A DNA stretch of 33,707 bases. It comes from Thermodesulfovibrionia bacterium. GTDB lineage: Bacteria; Nitrospirota; Thermodesulfovibrionia; UBA6902. This document shows, piece by piece, positions 7,719 through 18,800 of this stretch (positions are counted from its first letter, which is position 1; each line of letters opens with the position of its first letter). The translations under genes and the position numbers were made by a program. The notes under the pieces were generated by a model. That model ran no database searches and had not been told where the DNA came from. It saw nothing but the letters and a program-made list of their open reading frames with translations. The DNA lies in assembly GCA_947259645.1 (NCBI GenBank), contig CAMYND010000028.1:1-33707 (forward strand), written 5' to 3'.

Positions 7719-8489
7719 TCAGCTCCATTGCCAGCATTGAAGGTGCAAACCTTTGCCCCCCACAGCCAGCGCTCCCACATAGGCGATGCCGAGATTCAAG
7801 CCAATTAACTCCAAGTTGCCAACAGAGTACCGACGATGTTCAGTGTGACTGTCAAACTGTGGCGCCGCTGGCTCAAGTACAACATTAATATCCTTAAGAC
7901 CATTTACCAGACCCATCCCTCTTGCTTTCAGAACCGCCTCTTTTCGCGTCCAGTAGGCAAAAAAGAGACGGAACCGGTCATCTTCTGGCAATGCTCTAAG
8001 CTGTTCGCTCTCATGGGGAGAATAGAATCTTTCAGCTATCTCTTCCCATTGTAATTCCTCTCGGGGATATTCAACGTCAATCCCTATTCTTCTTTTTAAA
8101 CCAACAGCATACAACGCAAGGTCCCTGGTATGAGACAGGTTGAACGAGAGTTCGCTGTTGCTGAGAGCATTATGTAAAGAAGGTTTGCCATAAGGATTAT
8201 AGGAAAAATCAATTTTTGCCGGTCCTGTTCCTAGATAAAGGGCCAGAATATTTCTGAGAATTCCCCTCCTCGCAATAAACCGTTTCTGATCCCGCCTGAA
8301 ACGATACTTTTCAGCCCGGCTGATTTCATCAGGAGATAGAATCCCAGCGAGCACGTCAACTTGAGAATCGGGAAGGTCAAGTAATGCACGCCAGGCATGA
8401 ACCTCATCAGCTTGCAGTGACAAATCCTGAGGAGGTGCCAGCCATTCTTTCTTATGCAAGACTCCTGAATTCATGTCTTCCTCATTCAT
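7719..8489 (-). CDS. Sfp-type 4'-phosphopantetheinyl transferase
   Basis: A 256-residue enzyme that converts apo carrier proteins to holo form by moving phosphopantetheine from CoA to the carrier serine. Signatures are RRIGIDVEYP (Mg-binding Asp and Glu, about residues 131-140) and FFAYWTRKEAVLKARGMGL (the W-x-x-K-E-A motif, about 169-187). Size and motifs fit the Sfp/Gsp group that serves secondary metabolism. It is the last gene of the NRPS operon: its ATG overlaps the synthetase stop in an ATGA arrangement, so it is translationally coupled and almost certainly primes the three PCP domains upstream. Confidence 0.95.
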   Translation of the reverse strand: MNEEDMNSGVLHKKEWLAPPQDLSLQADEVHAWRALLDLPDSQVDVLAGILSPDEISRAEKYRFRRDQKRFIARRGILRNILALYLGTGPAKIDFSYNPYGKPSLHNALSNSELSFNLSHTRDLALYAVGLKRRIGIDVEYPREELQWEEIAERFYSPHESEQLRALPEDDRFRLFFAYWTRKEAVLKARGMGLVNGLKDINVVLEPAAPQFDSHTEHRRYSVGNLELIGLNLGIAYVGALAVGGKGLHLQCWQWS

Positions 8490-11400
8490 AATGCTCTGTC
8501 TGACCTTTTTTTCTGTATCTCCTTCAGATACTTACTCATCAATTTGGCCCAGATCCCCACATAAGGCTCCTTGATCATACCAAGATGATCAGCTTCCGGC
8601 ACAACATGGACCGTCACTTCCCCCTCTACCAGATCAAGCCAGTCTCGATGGCAAGACCAATCAGTTCTGTCAGAATTAAATAGAATTACTCTACCGGTAT
8701 AACCCTGATATGCATAGTTATTTGCGAGCTGGTCGGCATATAGGTTCCACACGTAGAAACTTACGAGCGGTCGTGGCACGGGGTGTCCAAAAAAGAGAAT
8801 AGTCCTGCATACAGCAATCTTGATTCTACTTATTACCCTGTCAACGGTTTTTCTTTTGATCCAACTTACTGCCGGAGGAATTTTTTTAAACATGTATGCT
8901 ATCTTCCCCGTATTTTCTAATCTATTGAGAATATCGGTATGATGGATAATTCTTGATTTAAAAGTATAGTCATTTCCCGGAGGATCATGGTTTCTGGCAG
9001 AATTCCTCAAGTATCTAAAAGACGTGTCTACAAGAAAAAGTAAGGGGACCTCATGCCCCTGCTTTTTCAACTGACGGGCCATTTCAAGCGCTATGGCGCC
9101 AAAAAAACAATATCCACCCAGCATGTAAGGGCCTTCCGGCTGTTCAGCAAGCAGCCTCTCTATGCAGTGAGTTGCTATTTCTTCAACAGTAGAGAAAACA
9201 GGAAGGAATCCATGCTCTTCCCAGCTGATTAAGATATAGGCCGGCTGGTCAGGCTCAAGATGACGCATGAAAAAAGAACCGCTTGTCCAGAATAAAGGCA
9301 TTCTTGATCCATGAGACTGAATTGGAATTACTGATGAAGAGATTTCAGGCATACCTTCTTTGAGGATAGCCCCTGCCATTTGCTCAATAGTCGGCGCTTT
9401 GAAAACAGCAATGACGGTAAGATCCTTCCCCGTTGCCTTTTTCACTTCAGCTATCAACTTTACTGTCAGCAGTGAATGCCCTCCAAGATCGAAAAAATTG
9501 TCCCTTATCCCTACCTGTTCAATTCCAAGGACTTTTTCCCAGACCCTTACTAATTGTTTCTCCAGTTCATTGCGGGGTGCCACAAATTGTTCTTCTAAAT
9601 CAGTCCGTTCCAAGCCAGGTTCGGGTAATGCCTTCCGGTCTACTTTGCCGCTGGTGGTCATGGGGAGTGAATCGAGCATAACAAAAAAGGATGGTACCAT
9701 ATAGTCAGGCAGTCTCTCCTTAAGATCACTTCTCAGTTGTTTGGTCGTGATGCCTGACATTTCGTTCGGTACGACAAAAGCGATCAGGCGCTTATCTCCA
9801 GGGTGGTCCTCCCTCGCAATAACTATCGCCTCCCCTACTCCGTCATGCTGCCCAAGCACTGCTTCGATTTCACCAGGCTCGATGCGGAATCCCCTTACCT
9901 TTAGCTGATGATCGATCCTCCCTGAAAAATCGATGTTGCCGTCGGGAAGATAACGGGCCAGATCACCGGTCCTGTATAAGCGTGCTCGGGATTTATCGCT
10001 AAAGGGGTTTGCAACAAACTTCTCGGCAGTTAACTCCGGCCGGTTGTGATAGCCGAGAGCAAGACCGTCTCCGCCTATATAAATTTCTCCGTAGACTCCG
10101 ACAGGGACAGGTCGCATATGTTTGTCGAGTAAATATACCCGTGTATTGGAAATAGGTTTTCCTATAGGTATAGATAAAACAGGCAGCTTTAAACTCCCGG
10201 ATATATCATAGCAACAGGTAAAGGTTGTACTCTCTGTAGGACCATAACCATTCACAAGGTAAACGTGAGGCAATATTTCCATTGCTTTTTGAATATGTGT
10301 AGCAGACAATGATTCACCACCGGTAATTAGTTGTTTCACTGGTGCCAGTATCTTCGGTGCTTCGTCTATGATTGTATTAAAATATGATGAGGTCAGCCAG
10401 AGTGTGCTTATAGAATGCTGCTTAATTATATCTCCGAGCAGGGCAACAGAAGGATAACGCTCAGTATACACAACGCATAGAGCACCATGCAGCAATGCTC
10501 CCCAGAGTTCGAAAGTAGAAGCGTCAAATGATATGGGAGCAAGAAGAAGAAAACGCTGCCCTGCATCGAACCGTAGATAATCCTGTCCAGTAACAAGACG
10601 CGTTATTCCACGGTGCGGGACCTCCACCCCCTTGGGCTTTCCTGTAGACCCTGATGTATACATAACATAAGCGAGGTCATCAGGTACTACATTACTTTTA
10701 ATGTTCTCGGTACTTTGTTCTGACATTATTTCCCAGTCATCGTCAAGACAAATAATACGAGTTCGGTTTTCAGGAAGGCTGTTTAGAACACTCTTCTGTG
10801 TAAGGAGCATAGGTGTCCGGCAATCTTCCATCATAAAAAACAGTCTCTCCGCAGGGTAGGACGGGTCAAGTGGAACATAGGCCGCACCTGTCTTTAGAAT
10901 GCCGAGTATGCCAACCACCATTTCAATGGACCGTTCCATACAGATGCTCACCATCGTCCCTGAACGGACGCCAAGTACCATCAAATAATGGGCAACCTGA
11001 TTGGCCCGACGGTTAAGTTCTCCATAGCTAAGATTCCGATTACCACAGATTAAAGCCACAGCATCTGGGGTACGTTCAACCTGTTCTTCAAAAAGCTGGT
11101 GAACAGATTTATCGGCAGGGTAATCTTTCCCTGTATCATTCCATTCAACGAGCAATTGATGCTGCTCAAGCTCAGTCAGCATCGGCAGCTCCGACAGTGT
11201 GCGTTCAGGGTCGGAAACAATGCCCTCAAGCATTACCCTGTAATGCTGCGACAGTCTTTCAATGGTGGCAGGTTCAAACAGGTCGGTGTTGTATACAAAT
11301 AATACCTGTACCCCATCTTCAAGCTCGTCCAGGTACACCTCAAGGTCAAACTTTACCCTTGTATATTCTATATCTATATGTTCAAGTGTTAAACCAGACA

Positions 11401-14400
11401 GCTCCGGCGTTGAATAGGGCACATTTTGCAGAGCAAAAGTTACCTGAAACAGAGGAGTCCGGCTCAAGTCACGCTCCGGCTTTATTGCCTCCACCAGTTT
11501 CTCAAAAGGTAAATCCTGATGTTCATAGGCACCAAGGAGCTTCTTTTTTACTTTTTGGAGCAGCTCCCGGAAAACAGGATTACCCGAAGTGTCAGTCCGC
11601 ATCACAAGGGTGTTTACAAACAAGCCTATCAGTCCCTCTAATTCAACATAGTTACGGTTAGAGATGGGAGAGCCGACGACAATATCATCCTGTCCGGTGT
11701 ACCGGTGAAGCAGGCACTGGAATGCTGCAAGTAATGTCATGAAGAGAGTCACTCCCTCATTTCTGCTTAGTCCCTTAAGCGACTCAACTAACTCTCCTGA
11801 CAGCTTAAACTGATGACTTCCTCCACGAAATGTCTGTACTTTAGGGCGGGGATGGTCTACTGGAAGCTCAAGTGTATTCATTCCCTTGAGTTCCTCCATC
11901 CAGTAAGTGAGTTGTTTCTCAAGAGTCTCACCGCTCATCCATTCCCTCTGCCACACCGAAAAGTCTGCATACTGAACCGGGAGTTCCTTTAGTGGTGAAA
12001 GACCGCCTTTTAAGAAAGAGTTATATAACATTGATATTTCCCGGAAAAGAATTCCCGCTGACCAACGGTCAAATATTATATGGTGTATTTTCAACAACAG
12101 GACATGCTCTTCCTTACCCTCCTTTACAAGTACGGCTTTCAGCAAAGGGCCGGATGAAAGATCAAAAGACTCTTCGCTTACAGCCCGCATTACCTCACGT
12201 TCTTTCTGCTTCCCCGCTTCTGTGCCAAGATCTATTTGCTGCAAAGTGAAAGTTGCCTCAGATACAATCTTTTGAATGGTTTGCTCATCCTGGACAGAAA
12301 ATGTTGTACGCAGTATTTCGTGACGATTTATTAATTCTTTAAAGCTCTGTTCAAGGGCTTCCTGATTCAACTCGCCAGTCAGCCTCATGGCAAGCATTTC
12401 ATCATAGGGAGAACTATCGGCCTCCATCTGATCAAGAAACCATAAACGCTGCTGGGAAAAAGAGAGGGGCAGGTCACTATCTCTGGAAACTGCCTTAATA
12501 CAGGAGCCTGTGAATCCGGAATCATCCACCCTTACTGATTCTATATACTCGGAAAGAGATCGAATAGTTGGCTTCTCAAATATAACCATCAAGGGCATTT
12601 GCACCTGAAATACACTGTTAATTCTTGAAACAAGCTGTGTAGCCATCAGGGAATGTCCTCCCAGGTGAAAAAAGTTTTCTGTAACCCCGATCTGTTTCCG
12701 GTGCAGCAAGTCCTGCCATATATGCTGCAAAGCTGTTTCTACGGAATTTTTAGGCTCCACGCGTGCGGTATTATCAGCTGCCTGCTCCTTTGAATAAAGG
12801 GACAGCTTCTGTCTGTCTACCTTCCCGTTGGGACTGAGGGGCAGTGAATCAAGAACAATAAAACTGGAAGGAATCATATATTCAGGCAGACTCTTTGAGA
12901 GTGATTCCTGCAGTGTACCCGTATTTATTGTTTGTCCCTGATTGGGCACAATAAAAGCAGTAAGTCCCTCTACAAAACCTGTCTGCTCTGTCGCTGAACT
13001 GTTTTCTACCTCTGCAATCTGCCCTGCTCTGTCATCCCCCTGAGCAAATATGTTATTGGCCATACCTTCTACATTTTGACCTTCTGGACTACTACTATTT
13101 AGCATGAGCCGGTCTGGTGCGCCAGTTACGAGGACTTCGACCTGCCGAACTTCAGGGTATGTCAAAAGTGTGTTTTGTATTTCACCGGTCTCAATACGGT
13201 ATCCCCTCACTTTTACCTGCTCATCATTACGTCCCAGAAATTCCAGATTCCCGTCATCCAGAAAACATACTATATCGCCGGTTTTATAGAGAACACCTTC
13301 TCCGTTTTTGTTGAAAGGATTCGGGATAAAGCGCTCCGCGGTCAGATCCGGCCGATTCAGGTACCCTAGAGAAATACCGGAACCACCAAGGTACAGCTCG
13401 CCGGGAATCCCCGGTGGAACCTGTCGGAGGTCCCCGTCCAGGACATAGACCTGTGTGTTCTCAATTGGCCGTCCAATTGGCACTGTAACAGTTGAATACT
13501 GTCGGCTGCAATCAAAGACAGTACTCCAGACGGTCGCTTCAGTAGGACCATACTCATTGAACAGTTGAGCTTCAGGGAGTGTATCTCGATGACATGCCAC
13601 CAGATCAGGCGTACATGCCTCACCAGCAACAACAACGGTCTGCAATGAGACAAGCATCTTCGCATGATACTGGAGCAATTGATCGTAAAGGGATGGTATG
13701 CTCAGCAGGTGCGTAATAAAATTTTCTGCAATCATGCCTGCAATATGATTAACGTCCCGAAATTGCTTCCTGTCAGGGATGAAAAGGCAGCCGCCTCTGC
13801 ACAGGGTGCCATATATTCCGGCAACCGAGCTGTCAAAGGAGATGCTCGACAGGAGCATGAAACGTTCAGGAACATTTCCATAATAACCGATTCTGGCTCC
13901 AGTAGAGTGTGCAAGATTCCCATGGCTGATCATGACGCCTTTTGGATTACCCGTTGATCCCGATGTGTAAATGATATATGCGATGCCATCAGGATTGGCA
14001 CTTTCTTCAGGGTTTGAGTCACTTAATTGACTGATCCCGTGTTTGTCATCATCTATAACGATCACCTTTAATTGAGCAGTCTGCAACTCCTGCTCAAGCT
14101 CATGATGGGTGAGAACTGTTTGAATATCAGCATCATCAATCATGTAGGCAATACGCTCCATGGGATATGACGGATCAAGAGGAACATATGCAGCTCCTGA
14201 TTTCAGTACTGCCAGTATGGCTGTTATCATCTCTATGGAGCGATCTATGTATATGCCTACTATGGTCCCCGGCCCTGCCTCGTTATCGGACAGATAGTTG
14301 GCCAGCTGATTTGCCCGGCGATTGAGTTCATCATAACTGAGACGCTCGTTCCCGTAAACAACGGCACCTTTTTCGGGTTCTTGCAAAGCCTGTTCTTCAA

Positions 14401-15793
14401 TCAGCTTGAGAACAGGCTTTGCCGGCAGGTTCTTCCCTGTGGTGCCACACCACTCAATTACAAGCTTCTGTTCCATTTCAGTTAATATGGGCAGGTCTCT
14501 AATCAATTGATCAGGCCTGGCAGCAAAAGATTGTAATAGTATCTCGACATGATTCAGCAGACGTGAGATACTTCCCTCATCAAAAAGGCTGCGATCATAA
14601 ACAGCTACAAGACGTAAACGCGGACCTGGCAGCGCCAGCAGAACCAGAGGATAGTTGCTTTGATCCCTGTAACTCACATCACTTATTTCAATTTCCGAGG
14701 GGAGACTTTCTGCTGCATTATCTACAGGCATGTTTTCAAAAACAAAAAGAGACTGGAATAACGGTACTCCAAGCGGAAGTTCGCTCCATTCATGGACTTT
14801 CAAAAGAGGAGTGTATTCAAACTCTCGTGCTTCAATCTGCTTCCCTTGCAGTTTCACAAGCCAGTTGGACAGTGAGTCTGTCGGCTCGACCGTCACCCTG
14901 ACCGGCAGGGTATTGATGAAAAGACCGACCATTCCCTCGACTCCTTCTAAAGATGCCGGCCGCCCTGATACTGTAGTACCGAACAGAATATCTTCTTCAC
15001 CCGTATACCTGTGGAGCAAAAGAGCCCATGCTCCCTGGATCATAGTATTAAGCGTCAATCGCTGTTTTTGGGCGGAACTTCTCAGTCCGGCCGTGGCCTG
15101 GCTGGAAAGTACCAGCTCTTTATGACTCTGTCCTTTGTCATCTCTCTGAAGTCGTTGGGTTACAAGAGGGGTTGGAGAAGAAATATTCTTTAGTTGTTCT
15201 TTCCAGAAATGTTCAGCCTCTGACAAGTCCTGCTTCTGAAGCCACGCAATATAATCACGAAATGGATTAGCAGCATGATCTTTGAGGTTTTCTCCCCGGC
15301 AGAGTGCATGGTAAAGTTCCCACACCTCCCGGAGAACGACTGTGGTAGACCAGCCGTCGCATAACATGTGGTGAAGGCTCCACACCCACTGATATGTATG
15401 TTCTTTGATTCGGAACAGCCTGAAGCGCATAAGAGGCGCCCTGTCCGGATCAAATCCGCATACCCGGTCATCATGCAGAAAGGTTTCCAGCCATTCAGCA
15501 AATTCACTATCTGATCTTTTCTCCAGTTGCTCTGTCTTCCAGTCGAGATCGACTTCACGGCGTACAACCTGTAGGGGTTCATCCAGTTCTTCCCAGAAAA
15601 AGGCTGTTCGTAATGACTGATGCCGCTGGACAACTGACTCCCATGAGCGCTGAAAGAGTTCAAGATCTAAGTTACCTGACAACCTGCATGTATACTGCGT
15701 GACATAAATCCCGGTTCCCGGCTCCTTGAGAGTGTGGAAAAGCATGCCTTCCTGAAGAGGTGACAGCGGATATATATCTTCTACATTTTCCAT
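8486..15793 (-). CDS. NRPS, modules 2 and 3: C-A-PCP-C-A-PCP-TE
   Basis: A 2435-residue dimodular synthetase. Module 2: C domain about 1-440 with intact HHMLCDG (141-147), A domain about 460-1000 and PCP serine near 1048 (HLGGHS). Module 3: C domain about 1110-1545 with HHIIFDR at 1237-1243 (consensus Gly replaced by Arg), A domain about 1565-2060, PCP serine near 2107, then a thioesterase about 2155-2435. My reading of the A-pocket gives DSALVAEVWK for module 2 (no confident amino acid) and DAFWIGGTFK for module 3 (the classical valine code). The module 2 A domain carries an extra low-complexity stretch, about residues 893-943, between motifs A8 and A9. The TE has Cys2229 where Ser is usual (GGYCFFGA), with Asp2256 and His2403 as likely partners. 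The first C domain begins VEDIYPLSPLQEGM, as expected after an epimerising module. The ATG lacks a Shine-Dalgarno and follows the upstream synthetase by 37 bp. Confidence 0.96.
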   Translation of the reverse strand: MENVEDIYPLSPLQEGMLFHTLKEPGTGIYVTQYTCRLSGNLDLELFQRSWESVVQRHQSLRTAFFWEELDEPLQVVRREVDLDWKTEQLEKRSDSEFAEWLETFLHDDRVCGFDPDRAPLMRFRLFRIKEHTYQWVWSLHHMLCDGWSTTVVLREVWELYHALCRGENLKDHAANPFRDYIAWLQKQDLSEAEHFWKEQLKNISSPTPLVTQRLQRDDKGQSHKELVLSSQATAGLRSSAQKQRLTLNTMIQGAWALLLHRYTGEEDILFGTTVSGRPASLEGVEGMVGLFINTLPVRVTVEPTDSLSNWLVKLQGKQIEAREFEYTPLLKVHEWSELPLGVPLFQSLFVFENMPVDNAAESLPSEIEISDVSYRDQSNYPLVLLALPGPRLRLVAVYDRSLFDEGSISRLLNHVEILLQSFAARPDQLIRDLPILTEMEQKLVIEWCGTTGKNLPAKPVLKLIEEQALQEPEKGAVVYGNERLSYDELNRRANQLANYLSDNEAGPGTIVGIYIDRSIEMITAILAVLKSGAAYVPLDPSYPMERIAYMIDDADIQTVLTHHELEQELQTAQLKVIVIDDDKHGISQLSDSNPEESANPDGIAYIIYTSGSTGNPKGVMISHGNLAHSTGARIGYYGNVPERFMLLSSISFDSSVAGIYGTLCRGGCLFIPDRKQFRDVNHIAGMIAENFITHLLSIPSLYDQLLQYHAKMLVSLQTVVVAGEACTPDLVACHRDTLPEAQLFNEYGPTEATVWSTVFDCSRQYSTVTVPIGRPIENTQVYVLDGDLRQVPPGIPGELYLGGSGISLGYLNRPDLTAERFIPNPFNKNGEGVLYKTGDIVCFLDDGNLEFLGRNDEQVKVRGYRIETGEIQNTLLTYPEVRQVEVLVTGAPDRLMLNSSSPEGQNVEGMANNIFAQGDDRAGQIAEVENSSATEQTGFVEGLTAFIVPNQGQTINTGTLQESLSKSLPEYMIPSSFIVLDSLPLSPNGKVDRQKLSLYSKEQAADNTARVEPKNSVETALQHIWQDLLHRKQIGVTENFFHLGGHSLMATQLVSRINSVFQVQMPLMVIFEKPTIRSLSEYIESVRVDDSGFTGSCIKAVSRDSDLPLSFSQQRLWFLDQMEADSSPYDEMLAMRLTGELNQEALEQSFKELINRHEILRTTFSVQDEQTIQKIVSEATFTLQQIDLGTEAGKQKEREVMRAVSEESFDLSSGPLLKAVLVKEGKEEHVLLLKIHHIIFDRWSAGILFREISMLYNSFLKGGLSPLKELPVQYADFSVWQREWMSGETLEKQLTYWMEELKGMNTLELPVDHPRPKVQTFRGGSHQFKLSGELVESLKGLSRNEGVTLFMTLLAAFQCLLHRYTGQDDIVVGSPISNRNYVELEGLIGLFVNTLVMRTDTSGNPVFRELLQKVKKKLLGAYEHQDLPFEKLVEAIKPERDLSRTPLFQVTFALQNVPYSTPELSGLTLEHIDIEYTRVKFDLEVYLDELEDGVQVLFVYNTDLFEPATIERLSQHYRVMLEGIVSDPERTLSELPMLTELEQHQLLVEWNDTGKDYPADKSVHQLFEEQVERTPDAVALICGNRNLSYGELNRRANQVAHYLMVLGVRSGTMVSICMERSIEMVVGILGILKTGAAYVPLDPSYPAERLFFMMEDCRTPMLLTQKSVLNSLPENRTRIICLDDDWEIMSEQSTENIKSNVVPDDLAYVMYTSGSTGKPKGVEVPHRGITRLVTGQDYLRFDAGQRFLLLAPISFDASTFELWGALLHGALCVVYTERYPSVALLGDIIKQHSISTLWLTSSYFNTIIDEAPKILAPVKQLITGGESLSATHIQKAMEILPHVYLVNGYGPTESTTFTCCYDISGSLKLPVLSIPIGKPISNTRVYLLDKHMRPVPVGVYGEIYIGGDGLALGYHNRPELTAEKFVANPFSDKSRARLYRTGDLARYLPDGNIDFSGRIDHQLKVRGFRIEPGEIEAVLGQHDGVGEAIVIAREDHPGDKRLIAFVVPNEMSGITTKQLRSDLKERLPDYMVPSFFVMLDSLPMTTSGKVDRKALPEPGLERTDLEEQFVAPRNELEKQLVRVWEKVLGIEQVGIRDNFFDLGGHSLLTVKLIAEVKKATGKDLTVIAVFKAPTIEQMAGAILKEGMPEISSSVIPIQSHGSRMPLFWTSGSFFMRHLEPDQPAYILISWEEHGFLPVFSTVEEIATHCIERLLAEQPEGPYMLGGYCFFGAIALEMARQLKKQGHEVPLLFLVDTSFRYLRNSARNHDPPGNDYTFKSRIIHHTDILNRLENTGKIAYMFKKIPPAVSWIKRKTVDRVISRIKIAVCRTILFFGHPVPRPLVSFYVWNLYADQLANNYAYQGYTGRVILFNSDRTDWSCHRDWLDLVEGEVTVHVVPEADHLGMIKEPYVGIWAKLMSKYLKEIQKKRSDRAL

Positions 15794-15830
15794 ATAATAT
15801 CAATCAGTTTATTTTTAATAATTATTAAAT

Positions 15831-18800
15831 CTATTCATAAGCTTTATCGGACTTATCCAGTAACCGGGACAATTTTGCCAGCTTTTCAGCATTAAGATTA
15901 GCCAGCGGAAAATCTGACGCACTCGGTTCATCACCTGACGGTTTCATGCAATGGTTTATCAGCCCTTGAAGTGACTGAAGAAATTTACGGGATATCCCCT
16001 GTATGGTTTCAGGCCTGTGTCGATCTGTGCTGAATGTCCAGTACGCTTCCAACTGATCATGAATTACGCAGGAGTTTATTTCTATCAGATGCGGCCGCTG
16101 CCCTTTTAGACCGCGGACTCCCTGCAGAAAACCATTTAATCGAATTCTGGATGATTGCCCGCTTAACTCGTGCAGCGTTCCCAGGTAGTTAAATATTACC
16201 TCAGCATCAGGCACCTGCTTCATTGCATCCCTTATGGTCCTGTTCTTACTGAGATAACGCAAAGGACTATATCCAAAACCCCTATTGGGAATGGCCCGTA
16301 TCTGTTCTTTAACCGACCTTATGATCTGTCCGGGCCCATGTTCATCCGGGAGGACAAGGCTTAGTGGATACAGGGAGGTGAACCACCCCAGGGTGTGATA
16401 TAGGCTAACTTCTTTAATAACACCCTCTCTGCCGTGTCCTTCTTTATCCACCCTTAATACAGAACTGCCGCTCCAGTTGCACAGCGTTTGCATGAGAGCT
16501 GCCAGCAGCATCTCATCAACGCTAATCCGGCTGGAGAGGTTGACTTTATGAAGGAGATCATGGGTAGCCTGAGGTTCTAATTTAACAGTAATAGTCTGGG
16601 CCGAAGACTCCAGGCCATTTCCTGGATGATCAATATCCCGGGGAAGAGATGCGGTCGGCGGCCTGACCTGACCTATCCAGTAATCAGCTTCCGATTCACA
16701 GGCCTGAGAATTAGCATACTGGACAAATTTTTCCGCCCATTCATTGAAAGGTGTTGTTTTACGTGAAAGCAGCGGAGTTTTTCCTTCGGTAAGATCGCGG
16801 CAAATGGTCTCCAGATCCTCCAGAATAATATACCATGATATGCCATCCACAACTAAATGATGAATGATAATCCCAAGCTGACATGGCTGGTCCCCGCCCC
16901 GGTCAAAGTACAGTGCCCGTATAAGAGGACCCTTTTGAAGGTCCAGCGATAAATGCGCCTGTTGCATGGAGCGGTCTATAGATGTTGCTTGTTCAGGCTC
17001 CGTCTGATCTGACAGATTGTAATATTCCAGGGCAAATGAATTGTCAGCATTACTAACGGCCTGTTCCCAGCCTGAGGCCTTCCTCTGGAAACGAAGGCGC
17101 AGGGAATCATGGTGAAGTATCAGATGCTTAAATGCCTGCTCCAGGATAGCTGGGGTTATTTCCCTGCTTAGATCCAGATTCTGCGCCATATTCCAGATGT
17201 GCGGCTCCGGTAAATCAAAATCAAAGAACCACTGCTGTATGGGTGTAAGCGGTACTGATCCCTTTCCCGGCCGCTGTTCATGGCCGGCTTCGATATTCGC
17301 AATCAATTCAGCAATCGTCTGATGCTGCAAAAGCAGACCGGGCGTAAATTCCAGCCCTGCATTTACTGACCGGGCAGCAATCTGAATGCTCATGATCGAA
17401 TCTCCGCCCAAATCAAAAAAATTATCATGTATACCGACCTGATTAAGTCCAATAACGTCCGCCCAGATTCGGGCCAGAATTTTTTCATTATTTGTACGTG
17501 GTTCCTCATAAGCGTTATCGAGATCCGGCCTTGCCGAATCTGGTTCAGGAAGTGCTTTTCGATCAATCTTTCCATTGGGTGATAAGGGCAGTTCATCCAG
17601 CATCACAAATACCGACGGTATCATATAATCAGCCAGCTTCTTCTTCAACTCTTTACGTAATTCATCTATTGATGGGGCTTCTGTTTGCGTAACGAGATAT
17701 GCAACAAGATGTTTATCTCCTGAATTATCTTCTCGAGCTACAACCACACATTGTTTCACCCCTGGTTCATCTCCAAGTACGGCTTCAATCTCTCCAAGTT
17801 CAATACGTATACCGTGGATTTTTACCTGAAAGTCGTTGCGACCCAGATATTCGATATTTCCATCGGGCAAATAACGGCAGAGATCACCAGTTTTGTAAAG
17901 TCGTGCTCCCTGCCTGTCAGAAAAGGGATCAGGAATAAATCTCTCTTTGGTCAGTTCCTGCCTGTTAATATAACCAAGAGCCACCTGTACACCGCCGATA
18001 TGCAGTTCACCGGGCACTCCGACCGGAACAGGATGCATATGATGGTCCAGAATAAACATCCGGGTGTTGGCGACAGGTCTGCCAATTGGGACTATCTTAA
18101 GGTCACTCCCTGACTGACATTTCCAATAGGTTACATCTACGGCTGCTTCTGTAGGTCCATATAAATTGTGCAGCTCTGCTTTCATTTTAGAGAAGAACTG
18201 TTCCTGTAACGCATAAGGCAGGGCCTCACCGCTGCAAATTACACGTTTCAATGAGTCACAGCTGCCAGCTCCCCGGTCCTCAAGAAAATAATGAAGCATG
18301 GACGGCACGAAATGAAGAGTAGTAACTCCCTGTTCACAAATCACGTTAACAAGATAATCAGTGTCCCGGTGGCCCCCCGGACGGGCAACTACTAATCGTG
18401 CCCCGGTCAGCAGGGGCCAGAAAAACTCCCATACCGAGACATCAAAACTGAAAGGTGTTTTCTGCAGAACAACATCTTCAGAAGTCAGACTATATTCATC
18501 CTGCATCCACAACAGACGATTGCAGATTCCACGATGGCTGTTCATTACACCCTTTGGCCTGCCTGTGGAGCCTGAAGTGAAAATGACATATGCCATATTT
18601 TCAGGGGTTGTAATACACTCAGGATTATTATCTATGTTTATAGTGTTGTCACCCGGTTGAATCAAAGAGCACGAGTCAGAAAGAAGCTCATCAAGACAGA
18701 GCACCTGCAGGTTGTCCTGTGGAATAGTTCTGATCAACTTTCTTTGGACCAGAACGACAGAGACCTTTGAATCCTCCAGCATATAATCAAGCAGATCTTT

